Source of the DNA: Tragulus kanchil
Lineage: Eukaryota > Chordata > Mammalia > Artiodactyla > Tragulidae
Reading direction: 5' to 3'
Assembly: GCA_022376925.1 (NCBI GenBank)
Contig: JAIOJX010000004.1
Span: 122,971,123 to 123,035,122, forward strand
Length of the DNA: 64,000 nt
The notes below the pieces were generated by a model. The model did no database searches and was not told where the DNA came from. It saw nothing but the letters and a program-made list of their open reading frames with translations. Shown here piece after piece: positions 11,201 to 21,848 of this stretch (position 1 is its first letter; each line of letters opens with the position of its first letter). The position numbers and the translations under genes were made by a program.

Positions 11201-12165
11201 AACATACATGCACACACTTTCAGCTTGCTGTGGGCTCATCAGGGTGTAGCCCCAGCCGTAAGTCCAGGAAGATCTGTGCTCTTGCTGCCCTTGCTTGACA
11301 GGGAAAACCCCACGGTTTTTGAGATGATACTGACACAAAGTTAGTAAGTGTTGAGACCCATATGTGTACCCAGATAGTTTGAATCCCCGAACTCGGAATC
11401 TTGAAATTTTGCTCACTTGCACTTAAAAAACAATCTGTTCATCTTTCATAAAGGGATGTGTAAATATAGAAAATGAAAATAGGCAGAGAGAGAGGAATTA
11501 GTGTTTTTCTTTCTAACCTCTCCTCACTGCCTGCTTCCTAGCAAAAGCTGCTCGAAGACCTGAATTCCACTCCTTCCCCAGCACTAACTAGCAGTGTGAG
11601 CTGAACTTCCTGTAAAAAGAATCAGTTTCTACCTGGAAGAGATGCCATGAATATTCTAGAAAAGACTTACCAAAATGGTTAGAAGCTGTGAATAACTGCC
11701 TCCCACCCCCCTCATCCAGGACCCTTCTTTACCAGGTCCTCTACTGAAGTTTTTCCAACTCTGTTCCAATCCATAGTATAGTAGTCAATTCAACTTGGAA
11801 AAATTATCATCTAGGCTGGCCCTATTTTCCACCATTTTGTTTGAAACTCAAATGATTTTTTGATTGTTTACATTGTTGTCTTTCTGGTCTTTAAGTTAGC
11901 CTTACGCCTCCTGCTCTTGTCTGGCTCCCCAGCTGGACTGAACGTGTAAGGAGGATGGCACCCAGGCCTCACTCATTTGTTGAGTTCCCAGAATAAAGCA
12001 GGCACTGTATGTCTGCTAACCTTTATGTTTGTTAATTGAACTTGATTGTTTAATGGACAGAATTAGCCCATTAGAAAAAAAGCCATGCTCAATCTATACA
12101 CTAGATGGAGGAAAACTGTACTTGTTTCCAAAAACAGGATCAGAAAGTGTGGATGTAAGAATTAT

Positions 12166-12368
12166 GGACTTCCCTGGTGGCTCAGAGGTAAAGAATCTGC
12201 CTGCAACGCGGGAGATGTGAGTTCAGTCCCTGGGTCGGGAAGATCCCCTGGAGAAGGAAATGGCAACCCACTCCAGTATTCTTGCCTGGAAAATTCCATG
12301 GACAGAGAAGCCTGGTGGGTTACGGTCGATAGAGTCAAAGAGTCAGATACAACTAAAGTGACTTAGCA
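12166..12368 (+). mobile_element. Bov-tA SINE (second copy)
   Basis: The same insertion as 10998-11200, repeated by tandem duplication 3. Confidence 0.95.
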
Positions 12369-13007
12369 AACATACATGCACACACTTTCAGCTTGCTGTG
12401 GGCTCATCAGGGTGTAGCCCCAGCCGTAAGTCCAGGAAGATCTGTGCTCTTGCTGCCCTTGCTTGACAGGGAAAACCCCACGGTTTTTGAGATGATACTG
12501 ACACAAAGTTAGTAAGTGTTGAGACCCATATGTGTACCCAGATAGTTTGAATCCCCGAACTCGGAATCTTGAAATTTTGCTCACTTGCACTTAAAAAACA
12601 ATCTGTTCATCTTTCATAAAGGGATGTGTAAATATAGAAAATGAAAATAGGCAGAGAGAGAGGAATTAGTGTTTTTCTTTCTAACCTCTCCTCACTGCCT
12701 GCTTCCTAGCAAAAGCTGCTCGAAGACCTGAATTCCACTCCTTCCCCAGCACTAACTAGCAGTGTGAGCTGAACTTCCTGTAAAAAGAATCAGTTTCTAC
12801 CTGGAAGAGATGCCATGAATATTCTAGAAAAGACTTACCAAAATGGTTAGAAGCTGTGAATAACTGCCTCCCACCCCCGCCCTCATCCAGGACCCTTCTT
12901 TACCAGGTCCTCTACTGAAGTTTTTCCAACTCTGTTCCAATCCATAGTATAGTAGTCAATTCAACTTGGAAAAATTATCATCTAGGCTGGCCCTATTTTC
13001 CACCATT

Positions 13008-13791
13008 CTGCCCTTTTTGGGTTTCTGACACCCAAGGAGGCCTGGAACAAACTTCATTTTAACTCAGCCCAGGTACACTGCTTCTTTAGACCTGGAGAGG
13101 AAGCTATGGCCTCGCCATTGCTTTTCCTATGGAAAGCAGGCTGGAAATTCTGTGGTGGAGGAGGGCTTCAGGCATCAGCAGCTCTGTTCCAGGAATGTTC
13201 TGGGGGCAGTGGGCACTGCCTTATGATCCCAGATAGGTGGCCCATCTCAGCCACAGCCTCCAATTCTCCTTGAATTAACTCCACTGTTTTTATGGGCTGT
13301 CATGGTGGAGATTGGCATTGGTCTTTGGTGACATCAATTTAAAATGCCAGAATTTATGGAACTGAGGGGGAAACAGGCCCATTCCATCATGGAATCATTC
13401 TTACTATTAATAGTTGCAATTCCTGGAGTTGCTTTCATAGGGAAAACCAACAGTAGAAAAGTAAAAATCACAATGTCGGTTACACCATTCAAAACTTGTC
13501 CTTATTATACCTTCATATAACTGAAGAACATTCATTTAAAAGCTATCCATCTTTTCGTTATTCTTTTCTTTTAGATCAATGTGCCTAATGAAAGACCAAT
13601 CACTAGATAACAAATCTTCTAATAGTTTGCCGGAAACCAATATACCGAATTTACTTTTTCTTTTTTTTTAATGCTTTAGTTTACTAAACAGTTTTCATGG
13701 ACTATGCTTATCAACATTTTTTAAGTGTTGGATTTTTGTTTGTCTCAACTTTTTCTGCTGCTGCCTATAAATTTGAAATAAAAGTTATCAG
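13008..13791. other. No recognised feature
   Basis: Non-duplicated sequence, moderately GC-rich to about 13330 and AT-rich afterwards. No gene, RNA or named repeat is seen. Confidence 0.55.
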
Positions 13792-13807
13792 AAAAATATC
13801 AAAACTG

Positions 13808-14087
13808 GGGCCTCCCTGGTGGTCCAGTGGGTAAGGACACCGCCTTGCAGTGCAAGGGGCGCGGGTTCGATCCACGCCTGGGAAGATCCCACGTGCCGCG
13901 GAGCGGCTGAACCAGTGTGTCCAATCACGAGTCAGAGCTCTGGCGCGCGTGTGCCCAGAGCCAGTGCTCTGCAGACAGAGAGGCCACTGCAATCAGAGGC
14001 CCACACAGGCCAAAGAATAAAGATGGATGAAAATAAATAAATGAAAAACCAATAAAATATGCCAAATTAAAAAAAAATAGGTCTTTA
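13808..14087 (+). mobile_element. tRNA-Glu-derived SINE, form B (plus strand)
   Basis: The clearest sense-strand example. The head 'cctccctggtggtccagtgg' gives a polymerase III A box and the B box GGTTCGATCC lies near 13865. The tRNA-like part is followed by a family-specific body ('gtgtccaatcacgagtcaga', 'cagagaggccactgcaat') and a tail 'aagatggatgaaaataaata'. Perfect 16-bp target-site duplications AAAAATATCAAAACTG lie at 13792-13807 and 14088-14103. Confidence 0.93.
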
Positions 14088-14103
14088 AAAAATATCAAAA
14101 CTG

Positions 14104-14398
14104 ACCCTTTATGTAATGTTAAGTGCTAATGATACAAAATATAGAGAATGAGCTTACTTTTGTACATATGTATAGGTTACATGCATATCCACAAATATGC
14201 ATACGTATGAGACGTATACGAAAATGTCAACTAATAGTGGTGTTAGTATCTGTTGAAATTATAGGTCATTAACTTTTATGTTTTAGTCTGTTTTCATTTT
14301 CCGTGTTTTTCAAAATGAGTGCATATTATTTTTGTAATACTAAAAAGAGTTACCACAGGGATTAATATGTATTAAACTTCACAAGTAACTTCTGGAAA
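14104..14398. other. AT-rich stretch, no recognised feature
   Basis: Contains short alternating purine-pyrimidine runs (ATGCATAC, ACGTATGAGACGTATACG). No gene or named repeat is seen. Confidence 0.5.
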
Positions 14399-14492
14399 TA
14401 GACCTGTAGTGCCAACGCTACCTCTCATCAGCTGTAAGACATTGGGTAAATTAACGTGATCCAACCTCTCCTGCCTAGCAGGTTTTCTCACT
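14399..14492 (+). repeat. MIR-like SINE relic
   Basis: The segment 'catcagctgtaagacattgg' followed by 'gtaaattaacgtgatccaac' parallels the MIR core ('ctagctgtgtgaccttgggcaagtta...'). Diverged. Confidence 0.5.
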
Positions 14493-14599
14493 CGATACAC
14501 GTGGAAAGTAAATTTCTTCCTAGTGAGAACTGAACGTTACCACATGGAGGAACTCAGGCACATTTAATAATGATCATTTCTTTCGCTAGCGAACCGAGC

Positions 14600-15560
14600 T
14601 CTGAGTTCAACCCTTAATCTAAGGCCATGCGGCTGTGTCCCCGGCTCCTGCCGGCGCTGGAGAGGAGGCAGGCGCGGGGTCTCGGCGCTGCAGGTGCAGG
14701 GACTGAGCGCCGCCTCCTTTCGGCTCCGCACCTCGGTTGTAGTTGGGCTGACGCCTTTCCCCGCCGGCTTCGGAACGATGACGTGCAGTCTCTTCCCCAG
14801 GATCCACGACTTCTCGGTGGGTGCAGCGGGGAGACTGGGATCCAGGGCGGGGAACTGGGAACTGGGTAGTGCCCTCCACTCTCCCGGCGTGGCGGGGAAG
14901 GTGCGACGCTGGCAGGGCTGGGGCTTGGGGACGCGGGGTGGGACAGCCTGGAATTGGAGGGGGGGGGGTGTTGGGGGCCCGACTCCTGGAGATCTATAAC
15001 GGTCGAAAAAGTTCGTCCTCGCAGAGGGTTGTAGCCGAGAGCAGGTGGAACCGGGAGGGGGTCGGGCCACGCTCCGGCGCGCGCAGGCCGCGGAGCAGAC
15101 TTGGTCCCCGCCGCCGCAGGTGCCGCGCGCTGAGCGCCCGGGAGCAGCGTTTTCCGCGCTTCGTCCGCTTCCAGTCCCTGGGTTCCATTTACCACCCGTT
15201 GCCTGGAGCCGCTGATCTCCCCTCCAGGGGCCCAGGGAAGCACCTGCAGCTCCGCAGCAATACAAGGAGGGTGGCCGCCGCCGAGGGCCCCGCCGGGGTG
15301 GGGGTAGGGGCTGCGTTGGCTAGCAGTTTGGGGCGGGGAGGGGGGGGTGGTGGGAGCTGGGAGCTGGGCTCCGCGCTGTTTCCCAAAAGTCTCCGGGAAT
15401 TTGCGGCCACCAGGGGCCACCTAGTGGACAGCGAGCGTCGCAGCACGGGGAGCCCTGCGCTGGAATGGCCGGGTGAAGCCGGAGTGCAGAGGCTTCCCGG
15501 GAAAGGGGCAGCGCCTCGTGGGGGCAGGTTTCTGCGGATATTAAGCTTTGAGGGAGCTTG
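14600..15560. promoter_or_regulatory. CpG island, candidate promoter
   Basis: An abrupt change to GC-rich, CpG-dense DNA (for example CGCGCGCAGGCCGCGG near 15078), unlike the AT-rich flanks and free of recognisable repeats. G runs at about 14960-14976 and 15331-15352 could form quadruplexes. Such islands usually mark vertebrate promoters or first exons. A short open start at 14778 (MTCSLFPRIHDFS) is followed by GTGGGT at 14816, a possible splice donor, but I do not recognise the peptide and cannot assign a gene or direction. The long open frames on both strands (up to 268 codons) are what stop-poor GC-rich sequence gives by chance. Confidence 0.8.
15407..15427 (-). promoter_or_regulatory. CTCF-type motif in CpG island
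   Basis: On the minus strand 15415-15427 reads CCACTAGGTGGCC, which fits the CTCF core CCASYAGRKGGC at all twelve positions. It overlaps a second, one-mismatch plus-strand core, CCACCAGGGGCCA (15407-15419). Binding is inferred from the motif only. Confidence 0.55.
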
Positions 15561-16046
15561 AAATAGTCACCTTCTTTCTTCTCCACCGTCTCCTTATTCT
15601 CTTTCAAGGAGCGTGTTCCTTTCGCGGATCGTCCTCCTTGGCGTTTTCCATTCTCCCTTTAAAAGGATGCCTCGGGAAAGGGACGTTCAAATAATTTGAC
15701 ATTCATAGATTGGGATCTGGGGAAGGTTCACTTTGAAGCTATTGATACTTGAGCTTTCAAAGGAGTGTAAAGTTTGCGAAATTAAGATAGTTTTCCTCTG
15801 CCTTTCTTAAAGACATTCCCCCCTCCCCGCCCCCGTCCAGCCCCATAAGCTAGAAAGCCCCACAAAACCGTGATGCACCTTTGGCTGGGTCCTGGAACCG
15901 AGTAAGGAGAAATGCCCTCACGGGGAAGAGAGTGGCTTTAGACTAAAAGGCAAAGCTCAGGGTGGCCCTGAGAAGCCCTGTTTGTCACCTGCCTTTCTCA
16001 TCCTTCTTTCTGGTCCTCTATCATGCTTGCAGTTAACAATACTGAG
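15561..16046. other. CpG-island shore, no recognised feature
   Basis: GC falls off quickly. A C-rich tract (about 15819-15845) is the only marked local structure. Confidence 0.5.
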
Positions 16047-16150
16047 TTTTTTTTTTTTTTTTTAAACTTTATTTTGTATTGGAGTATAGAAGATTAACAA
16101 CGTTGAGTAGTTTCAAGTGTACAGCAAAGGGACTCAGCCACACAACAATA
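16047..16150 (-). mobile_element. L1 3'-end fragment
   Basis: Poly(T) at 16047-16063, then 'ttattttgtattggagtata' and 'gtgtacagcaaagggactca', the reverse complement of the artiodactyl L1 3' UTR. Strongly 5' truncated. Duplication 4 begins inside it at 16120. Confidence 0.75.
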
Positions 16151-16199
16151 TTGTTTTGTATTAATACTTAGCATTTTACTAAGTGAGATCTTACTCTGT

Positions 16200-16369
16200 G
16201 TTGTTATAAAATGAAAACAAATAAGGGAGTGAGGGGGAGTTTTGGAGGTAATGTATTTGTGGCACAGATTGTGGTTTTACCAATGTATACTTCTCTCCAA
16301 ACTGATCAAGTTGCTTATATTGAATATGCATGGCTTTTTGTATGTCAATCGTACCTCAATTAAATATAT
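16200..16369 (+). repeat. Old L1 3' UTR relic
   Basis: The order 'ggttttaccaatgtatactt', 'aactgatcaagttgcttat', then 'ttgtatgtcaatcgtacctc' parallels the 3' end of older mammalian L1 (L1M) elements. Confidence 0.55.
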
Positions 16370-16708
16370 ATTTTAAAATTTTATTTATTTATTTTTGGCT
16401 ATTCTGGGTTTTCACTACTACTGCAGGCTCTTCTCTAGTTGCAGGGAGACGAGAGCTACACTCTAGTGGAGGTGAGCAGGCTTCTTGTTGCAGTGACTTC
16501 TCTTGTGAAACTCGGGCTCTAGGGCACACGGGCTTCAGTAGTTGAGGCACATGGGCTTGCAGGGAGACTCTAGAGCACAGGCTCCATAGTTGTGGCTCAC
16601 GGGAGCAATAGTTGTGTGCTCCGCAGGGATCTTCCTGGATCAGGGATCAAACCCATGTCTCCTGCATTGACAGGCTACCTCTTCACCACTGAGCGACCAG
16701 GGAAGCCC
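16370..16708 (-). mobile_element. CHR-2-type tRNA-Glu SINE
   Basis: Minus-strand SINE from the TTTATTTATTTATTTTTGGC tail to the head 'gaccagggaagccc'. The body contains 'gtgggctccgg'-class CHR segments ('ggcttcttgttgcagtgact', 'gctctagggcaca'). Flanked by CTCAATTAAATAT and CTCAGTTAAATAT, a 13-bp target-site duplication with one change. Confidence 0.88.
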
Positions 16709-16948
16709 TCAGTTAAATATTTTATAAAAGTTACACCCACTGATCTAAAACCTCTTTCCATATCAATAGTTTAAAATGTAATTACAGTGATATAAATGAA
16801 ATTTCAGAGATCGGCTTGGTAAAACTTATTTAAAATTCTGGACCTAAGCAGTGTCTTTTGAGAGGAGGGCAGGAGAGACTGTTTTCTCCACGAGTACGAG
16901 TGTAGCTGTCTTATCTGTTCGTGTGTCTTGAGCTCTGACACCCTGTGT

Positions 16949-17208
16949 GGCAAACAGAATAGTGACCACTAAAGATGCCCATGTCCTGATCCCTAGAGCC
17001 TGTGACTCTATGTTAAGGGGCTTTGTAGGGCAGGATTATATTAAGGATATTAAGGGTAGAAGATCATCCTAGGTTACCTGGCAGGCCCAATGTAGTCACG
17101 GTTTGAAGATGCTTGCTGCTGGCCATGCACCAACTGAGACATGCAGGTAACTTTCAGAAACTTCCAAAACAGATTCTCCCATGGAGCCTTTAGGAAAAAC
17201 GTAGCCGA
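16949..17208 (+). repeat. MaLR-type LTR relic (truncated at junction)
   Basis: The segment 'agatgcccatgtcctgatcc', 'aaggatattaagggtagaag', 'ggcccaatgtagtcac' is typical of an old MaLR-class LTR. It stops at the duplication junction; the rest is found only in the downstream copy. Confidence 0.5.
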
Positions 17209-17314
17209 AAGACTAGATGACCCTAGAGATAAATTACAGCAAAGGGACTCAGCCACACAACAATATTGTTTTGTATTAATACTTAGCATTTTACTAAGTG
17301 AGATCTTACTCTGT

Positions 17315-17484
17315 GTTGTTATAAAATGAAAACAAATAAGGGAGTGAGGGGGAGTTTTGGAGGTAATGTATTTGTGGCACAGATTGTGGTTTTACCAATG
17401 TATACTTCTCTCCAAACTGATCAAGTTGCTTATATTGAATATGCATGGCTTTTTGTATGTCAATCGTACCTCAATTAAATATAT
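17315..17484 (+). repeat. Old L1 3' UTR relic (second copy)
   Basis: Second copy of the relic at 16200-16369 within duplication 4. Confidence 0.55.
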
Positions 17485-17823
17485 ATTTTAAAATTTTATT
17501 TATTTATTTTTGGCTATTCTGGGTTTTCACTACTACTGCAGGCTCTTCTCTAGTTGCAGGGAGACGAGAGCTACACTCTAGTGGAGGTGAGCAGGCTTCT
17601 TGTTGCAGTGACTTCTCTTGTGAAACTCGGGCTCTAGGGCACACGGGCTTCAGTAGTTGAGGCACATGGGCTTGCAGGGAGACTCTAGAGCACAGGCTCC
17701 ATAGTTGTGGCTCACGGGAGCAATAGTTGTGTGCTCCGCAGGGATCTTCCTGGATCAGGGATCAAACCCATGTCTCCTGCATTGACAGGCTACCTCTTCA
17801 CCACTGAGCGACCAGGGAAGCCC
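17485..17823 (-). mobile_element. CHR-2-type tRNA-Glu SINE (second copy)
   Basis: Same insertion as 16370-16708, including its target-site duplications, repeated by tandem duplication 4. Confidence 0.88.
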
Positions 17824-18063
17824 TCAGTTAAATATTTTATAAAAGTTACACCCACTGATCTAAAACCTCTTTCCATATCAATAGTTTAAAATGTAATTAC
17901 AGTGATATAAATGAAATTTCAGAGATCGGCTTGGTAAAACTTATTTAAAATTCTGGACCTAAGCAGTGTCTTTTGAGAGGAGGGCAGGAGAGACTGTTTT
18001 CTCCACGAGTACGAGTGTAGCTGTCTTATCTGTTCGTGTGTCTTGAGCTCTGACACCCTGTGT

Positions 18064-18437
18064 GGCAAACAGAATAGTGACCACTAAAGATGCCCATGTC
18101 CTGATCCCTAGAGCCTGTGACTCTATGTTAAGGGGCTTTGTAGGGCAGGATTATATTAAGGATATTAAGGGTAGAAGATCATCCTAGGTTACCTGGCAGG
18201 CCCAATGTAGTCACGGTTTGAAGATGCTTGCTGCTGGCCATGCACCAACTGAGACATGCAGGTAACTTTCAGAAACTTCCAAAACAGATTCTCCCATGGA
18301 GCCTTTAGGAAAAACGTAGCCGAGCTGATGCCTTGATTTAAGACTTCAGACCCATGGACCCGTAAGAGGATAAATTCATGTTGTTTTAAGCCACCAGGCC
18401 TGTGGTAGTTTTGTCACAGCAGCAAGTGGACACTAAT
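18064..18437 (+). repeat. MaLR-type LTR relic (complete)
   Basis: Runs from 'gtgtggcaaacagaatagtg' to 'gcagcaagtggacactaat', including the 3' motif 'ttgttttaagccaccaggcc' typical of MaLR LTRs. Subfamily not assigned. It spans the right edge of duplication 4, so it is the true version. Confidence 0.55.
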
Positions 18438-18709
18438 CTACCCTGGTCTCTTCCTTGATGTCCTCTTTTCTCACAGTTGTGTATCAGTCATACCCCTGGC
18501 TGTTTCTGAAGCTCTCAGTACAATGCTTCTGTCCTCTCACTTTCAAACATCCCCTCCTCTGGCCATCTCCTTCTGGTTTTCCAACTCATTTTCTCAAGTT
18601 CTATACTGAACTCTTCGGTTTCTACCGCCAGAGGACCTTTAATGTCTTAATTCTACAACTTTTCACTTTTCTCTCTCATGTCCTTTACTCCACTTAAATT
18701 TCATGTTTA
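18438..18709. other. No recognised feature
   Basis: Pyrimidine-rich plus strand. The 80-codon open frame here lacks any support. Confidence 0.5.
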
Positions 18710-19012
18710 ATTATTATTTTTTAAAAATGATTTCTTTTTGGCTGTGTTGGGTCTCTGTTGCTTTGTGTAGGCTTTCTCTCCTTGAGGCAAGCAGGGGCTG
18801 CTCTTCACTGAGCTGGAATGTGGCAGCTTCTCTTGGTGCCGAGCACAGGCTCTAGGCGGAGTAGGCTTCAGTTACAGTTTGCCAGCTCACTCGTTGTGGT
18901 GCATGGGCTTAGTTGCTCCAAGGTACGTGGAATCTTCCTGGACCAGGGATTGAACCCATGTCCCCGGCATTGGCAGGCACATTCCTATCCATTGTGCCAG
19001 CAGAATAGTCCT
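18710..19012 (-). mobile_element. CHR-type SINE, diverged
   Basis: Minus-strand element: tail 'tttctttttggctgtgttgg', body 'ctcttggtgccgagcacagg', then 'gaccagggattgaacccatg' and a decayed head 'gtgccagcagaatagtcc'. Older than the other SINEs here. Confidence 0.78.
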
Positions 19013-19318
19013 GTGTTGAATGATCATATCGGCACTCTTGCCTAAGTCTTCAACATCTTTGCCACTTTACCATCTTGTTATACTTGGTGAAACCACAGCC
19101 CCAGTTAAGTTCATCTCTCTAAGGCCTGCACCTTCCCAGACAAAAAAGCCTGAAGAGAAACACAGCACTATGATGACGGACCTACTTTTAAATTTATGAT
19201 TACCAACTTCATCTTACTTGGGCTCTCTGTAGCATTTAACTCAGCTGGTTCCTTTTTCTTCCTTGAGATACTTCCACTTGGCTGAAACCAGCTTCCCCTG
19301 ACTTCTCTGATGGCTCTT

Positions 19319-19741
19319 TCTCTCTCTTTTTTTTTTAATATTTATTTTATTTATTTATCTTTTTTGGGGGGGTGGGATGAGGAGGGAGGGGGATGGGCAG
19401 ACCACTTTTTTTTTTTAAGATTTATTTATTTATTTTGGGCAGGGGTCGGGTTGGGGAGGGAGGGGAGCCGGCGGTCCACTTCCATTGGTCCTTCATTTCT
19501 CTATTTTCATCCGTCTTTTGTTGTTTGTCTCCTGCGGGCCTCCCATCGCGGTGGCATCTGTTGTTGCAGAGCACCAACTCTGGGCGCATGTGCTTCAGAG
19601 CTCTGGCTCGGTAACTGGACACATCGGTCCAGCCACTCCGTGGCACGTGGGATCTTCCCAGGCCAGGGATCGAACTGGCGCCCCTTGCACTGCAAGGCGT
19701 GTCCTTACCCACTGGACCACCAGGGGAAGCAGGGGAAGCCC
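19319..19741 (-). mobile_element. tRNA-Glu-derived SINE, form A, with doubled tail
   Basis: Target-site duplications CTCTGATGGCTCTT (19305-19318 and 19742-19755) enclose an element with two G-rich/poly(T) tails in a row (about 19319-19405 and 19408-19470) but one body. At the other end the head is partly repeated ('aggggaagcaggggaagccc'). This fits one form A SINE inserted into another followed by loss of the outer body, or a template-switch product. Duplication 5 begins inside it at 19543. Confidence 0.85.
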
Positions 19742-19875
19742 CTCTGATGGCTCTTGAACTCAGTCTTCTCTGCTGATTCCTCCTTATCTACCTGACAATG
19801 GGTTGACATATATCAAACATGTGAAAATTCATAATGACATTATAAAAGAACTCATGGAAAACTATTAGGAAACTG

Positions 19876-20068
19876 GTGAACGAGTTAGTCACTCAGTTGT
19901 GTCTGACTCTTTGCAACTCCATGGACTATCGCCGCAAGGCTTCTCTGTCCCAGGCAAGAAAACGGGAGTGGGTTGCCATTCCTTTTCCCAGGGGATCTTC
20001 CTGACCCAGGGATCAAACCCAGGCCTCCCGCATTACAGGTGGGTTCTTTACTATGTTTTAAGCTGCCG
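19876..20068 (-). mobile_element. Bov-tA SINE
   Basis: Minus-strand Bov-tA ('gtgtctgactctttgcaact', 'gagtgggttgccattccttt', 'cctgacccagggatcaaacc'). The 11-bp duplications TTAGGAAACTG at 19865-19875 and 20069-20079 flank it. The outermost head bases appear replaced. Confidence 0.9.
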
Positions 20069-20399
20069 TTAGGAAACTGACAGATCATGTTTATCCTGAT
20101 TTTTCTTCACAAGCCAAGTTTCAGGGTAAATAAATAGTTGATAAGGAAGGGTTCCTTCTTTTATAAGAAGTCCCACTGGTAAAAGCAGAATGTTAGAATT
20201 ACAATATTGCCATTTTTGTAATTTTTAATAAAACATATGGAGCTAGATAATATCAGTTAATGGCTCCCAAAATCGTCAGAGAAAAGTCTGATGGAGAATT
20301 TTGTAATAAATGGATTGACCTGAAATCAGTAATCAATTTTAACTTTACCCAAGAGGGACAACTGGACAAAATGTACCTCTTAAAGTGACATGATAGACG

Positions 20400-20600
20400 G
20401 GCATGCTCAGTCATGTCTGACTCTTTGCAACCCCATGGACTGCAGCCCACCAGGCTCTTCTGTCCATGGGATTTTCCCAGCAAGGATACTGGAATGAGTT
20501 GCCATTCCCTTCTCCAAGGGATCTTCCTGACCCAGAAATTGAACCTGAATCTCCTGCATTGGCAGGTGGATTCTTTCCCACTGAGCCACCTGGGAATTCC
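20400..20600 (-). mobile_element. Bov-tA SINE
   Basis: Minus-strand Bov-tA from 'gcatgctcagtcatgtctga' to the head 'ctgagccacctgggaattcc'. Confidence 0.92.
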
Positions 20601-20694
20601 AGGATAGGTATACGCTGGGAAGCCCCTATAGTACCTGTGGCAGATCAGATGGCCTCTATTAGGTATTCTTGCCAGAAACCTCAAACCTGAATTG

Positions 20695-20894
20695 CCATCG
20701 CGGTGGCATCTGTTGTTGCAGAGCACCAACTCTGGGCGCATGTGCTTCAGAGCTCTGGCTCGGTAACTGGACACATCGGTCCAGCCACTCCGTGGCACGT
20801 GGGATCTTCCCAGGCCAGGGATCGAACTGGCGCCCCTTGCACTGCAAGGCGTGTCCTTACCCACTGGACCACCAGGGGAAGCAGGGGAAGCCCC
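20695..20894 (-). mobile_element. tRNA-Glu-derived SINE fragment made by duplication
   Basis: The head half of the SINE at 19319-19741. It starts abruptly mid-element at the junction of duplication 5, with no tail or target-site duplication on its left side. Confidence 0.9.
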
Positions 20895-21027
20895 TCTGAT
20901 GGCTCTTGAACTCAGTCTTCTCTGCTGATTCCTCCTTATCTACCTGACAATGGGTTGACATATATCAAACATGTGAAAATTCATAATGACATTATAAAAG
21001 AACTCATGGAAAACTATTAGGAAACTG

Positions 21028-21221
21028 GTGAACGAGTTAGTCACTCAGTTGTGTCTGACTCTTTGCAACTCCATGGACTATCGCCCGCAAGGCTTCTCTG
21101 TCCCAGGCAAGAAAACGGGAGTGGGTTGCCATTCCTTTTCCCAGGGGATCTTCCTGACCCAGGGATCAAACCCAGGCCTCCCGCATTACAGGTGGGTTCT
21201 TTACTATGTTTTAAGCTGCCG
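21028..21221 (-). mobile_element. Bov-tA SINE (second copy)
   Basis: Same insertion as 19876-20068, repeated by tandem duplication 5, with one extra C. Confidence 0.9.
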
Positions 21222-21551
21222 TTAGGAAACTGACAGATCATGTTTATCCTGATTTTTCTTCACAAGCCAAGTTTCAGGGTAAATAAATAGTTGATAAGGA
21301 AGGGTTCCTTCTTTTATAAGAAGTCCCACTGGTAAAAGCAGAATGTTAGAATTACAATATTGCCATTTTTGTAATTTTTAATAAAACATATGGAGCTAGA
21401 TAATATCAGTTAATGGCTCCCAAAATCGTCAGAGAAAAGTCTGATGGAGAATTTTGTAATAAATGGATTGACCTGAAATCAGTAATCAATTTTAACTTTA
21501 CCCAAGAGGGACAACTGGACAAAATGTACCTCTTAAAGTGACATGATAGAC

Positions 21552-21753
21552 GGGCATGCTCAGTCATGTCTGACTCTTTGCAACCCCATGGACTGCAGCC
21601 CACCAGGCTCTTCTGTCCATGGGATTTTCCCAGCAAGGATACTGGAATGAGTTGCCATTCCCTTCTCCAAGGGATCTTCCTGACCCAGAAATTGAACCTG
21701 AATCTCCTGCATTGGCAGGTGGATTCTTTCCCACTGAGCCACCTGGGAATTCC
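21552..21753 (-). mobile_element. Bov-tA SINE (second copy)
   Basis: Same insertion as 20400-20600, repeated by tandem duplication 5. Confidence 0.92.
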
Positions 21754-21848
21754 AGGATAGGTATACGCTGGGAAGCCCCTATAGTACCTGTGGCAGATCA
21801 GATGGCCTCTATTAGGTATTCTTGCCAGAAACCTCAAACCTGAATTGC

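Larger units (their letters stand above)
10707..13007. repeat. Tandem duplication 3 (~1.17 kb x 2)
   Basis: Copy 1 matches 10707-11836 and copy 2 is 11878-13007. Between them lies a 41-base stretch (11837-11877) that is in neither copy's true continuation. Differences include three bases missing near 11909 and CCCCCGCC versus CCCCC near 12877/11709. Each copy holds one Bov-tA. Apart from that SINE, the unit (about 11200-11836) shows no recognisable feature. Confidence 0.96.
16120..18323. repeat. Tandem duplication 4 (~1.115 kb x 2)
   Basis: Copy 1 matches 16120-17208 and copy 2 is 17235-18323, offset 1115. The 26 bases 17209-17234 look like an error-rich reading of the real continuation at 18324-18345. 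Each copy carries the tail of an L1 relic and a complete CHR-2 SINE. The MaLR-type repeat is cut in copy 1 and intact in copy 2, which shows which side is the true sequence. Confidence 0.97.
19543..21848. repeat. Tandem duplication 5 (~1.15 kb x 2)
   Basis: Copy 1 is 19543-20694 and copy 2 is 20695-21848, offset 1152 then 1153 after an extra C near 21085. The junction shares at most one base with its flanks. The unit holds the head half of a form A SINE and two minus-strand Bov-tA elements. The rest is AT-rich and featureless. Confidence 0.97.

Noticed and set aside
13808..13880. tRNA-Glu-like sequences with A and B boxes at many sites
   Set aside because: These are SINE heads: each continues into the SINE body and A-rich tail and is flanked by target-site duplications.
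14564..15561. Open frames of 233, 246 and 268 codons on both strands
   Set aside because: They overlap each other in several frames within a CpG-rich, stop-poor block and are rich in Arg, Pro, Gly and Ala, as chance frames there are. No domain, no conserved peptide and no splice pattern.
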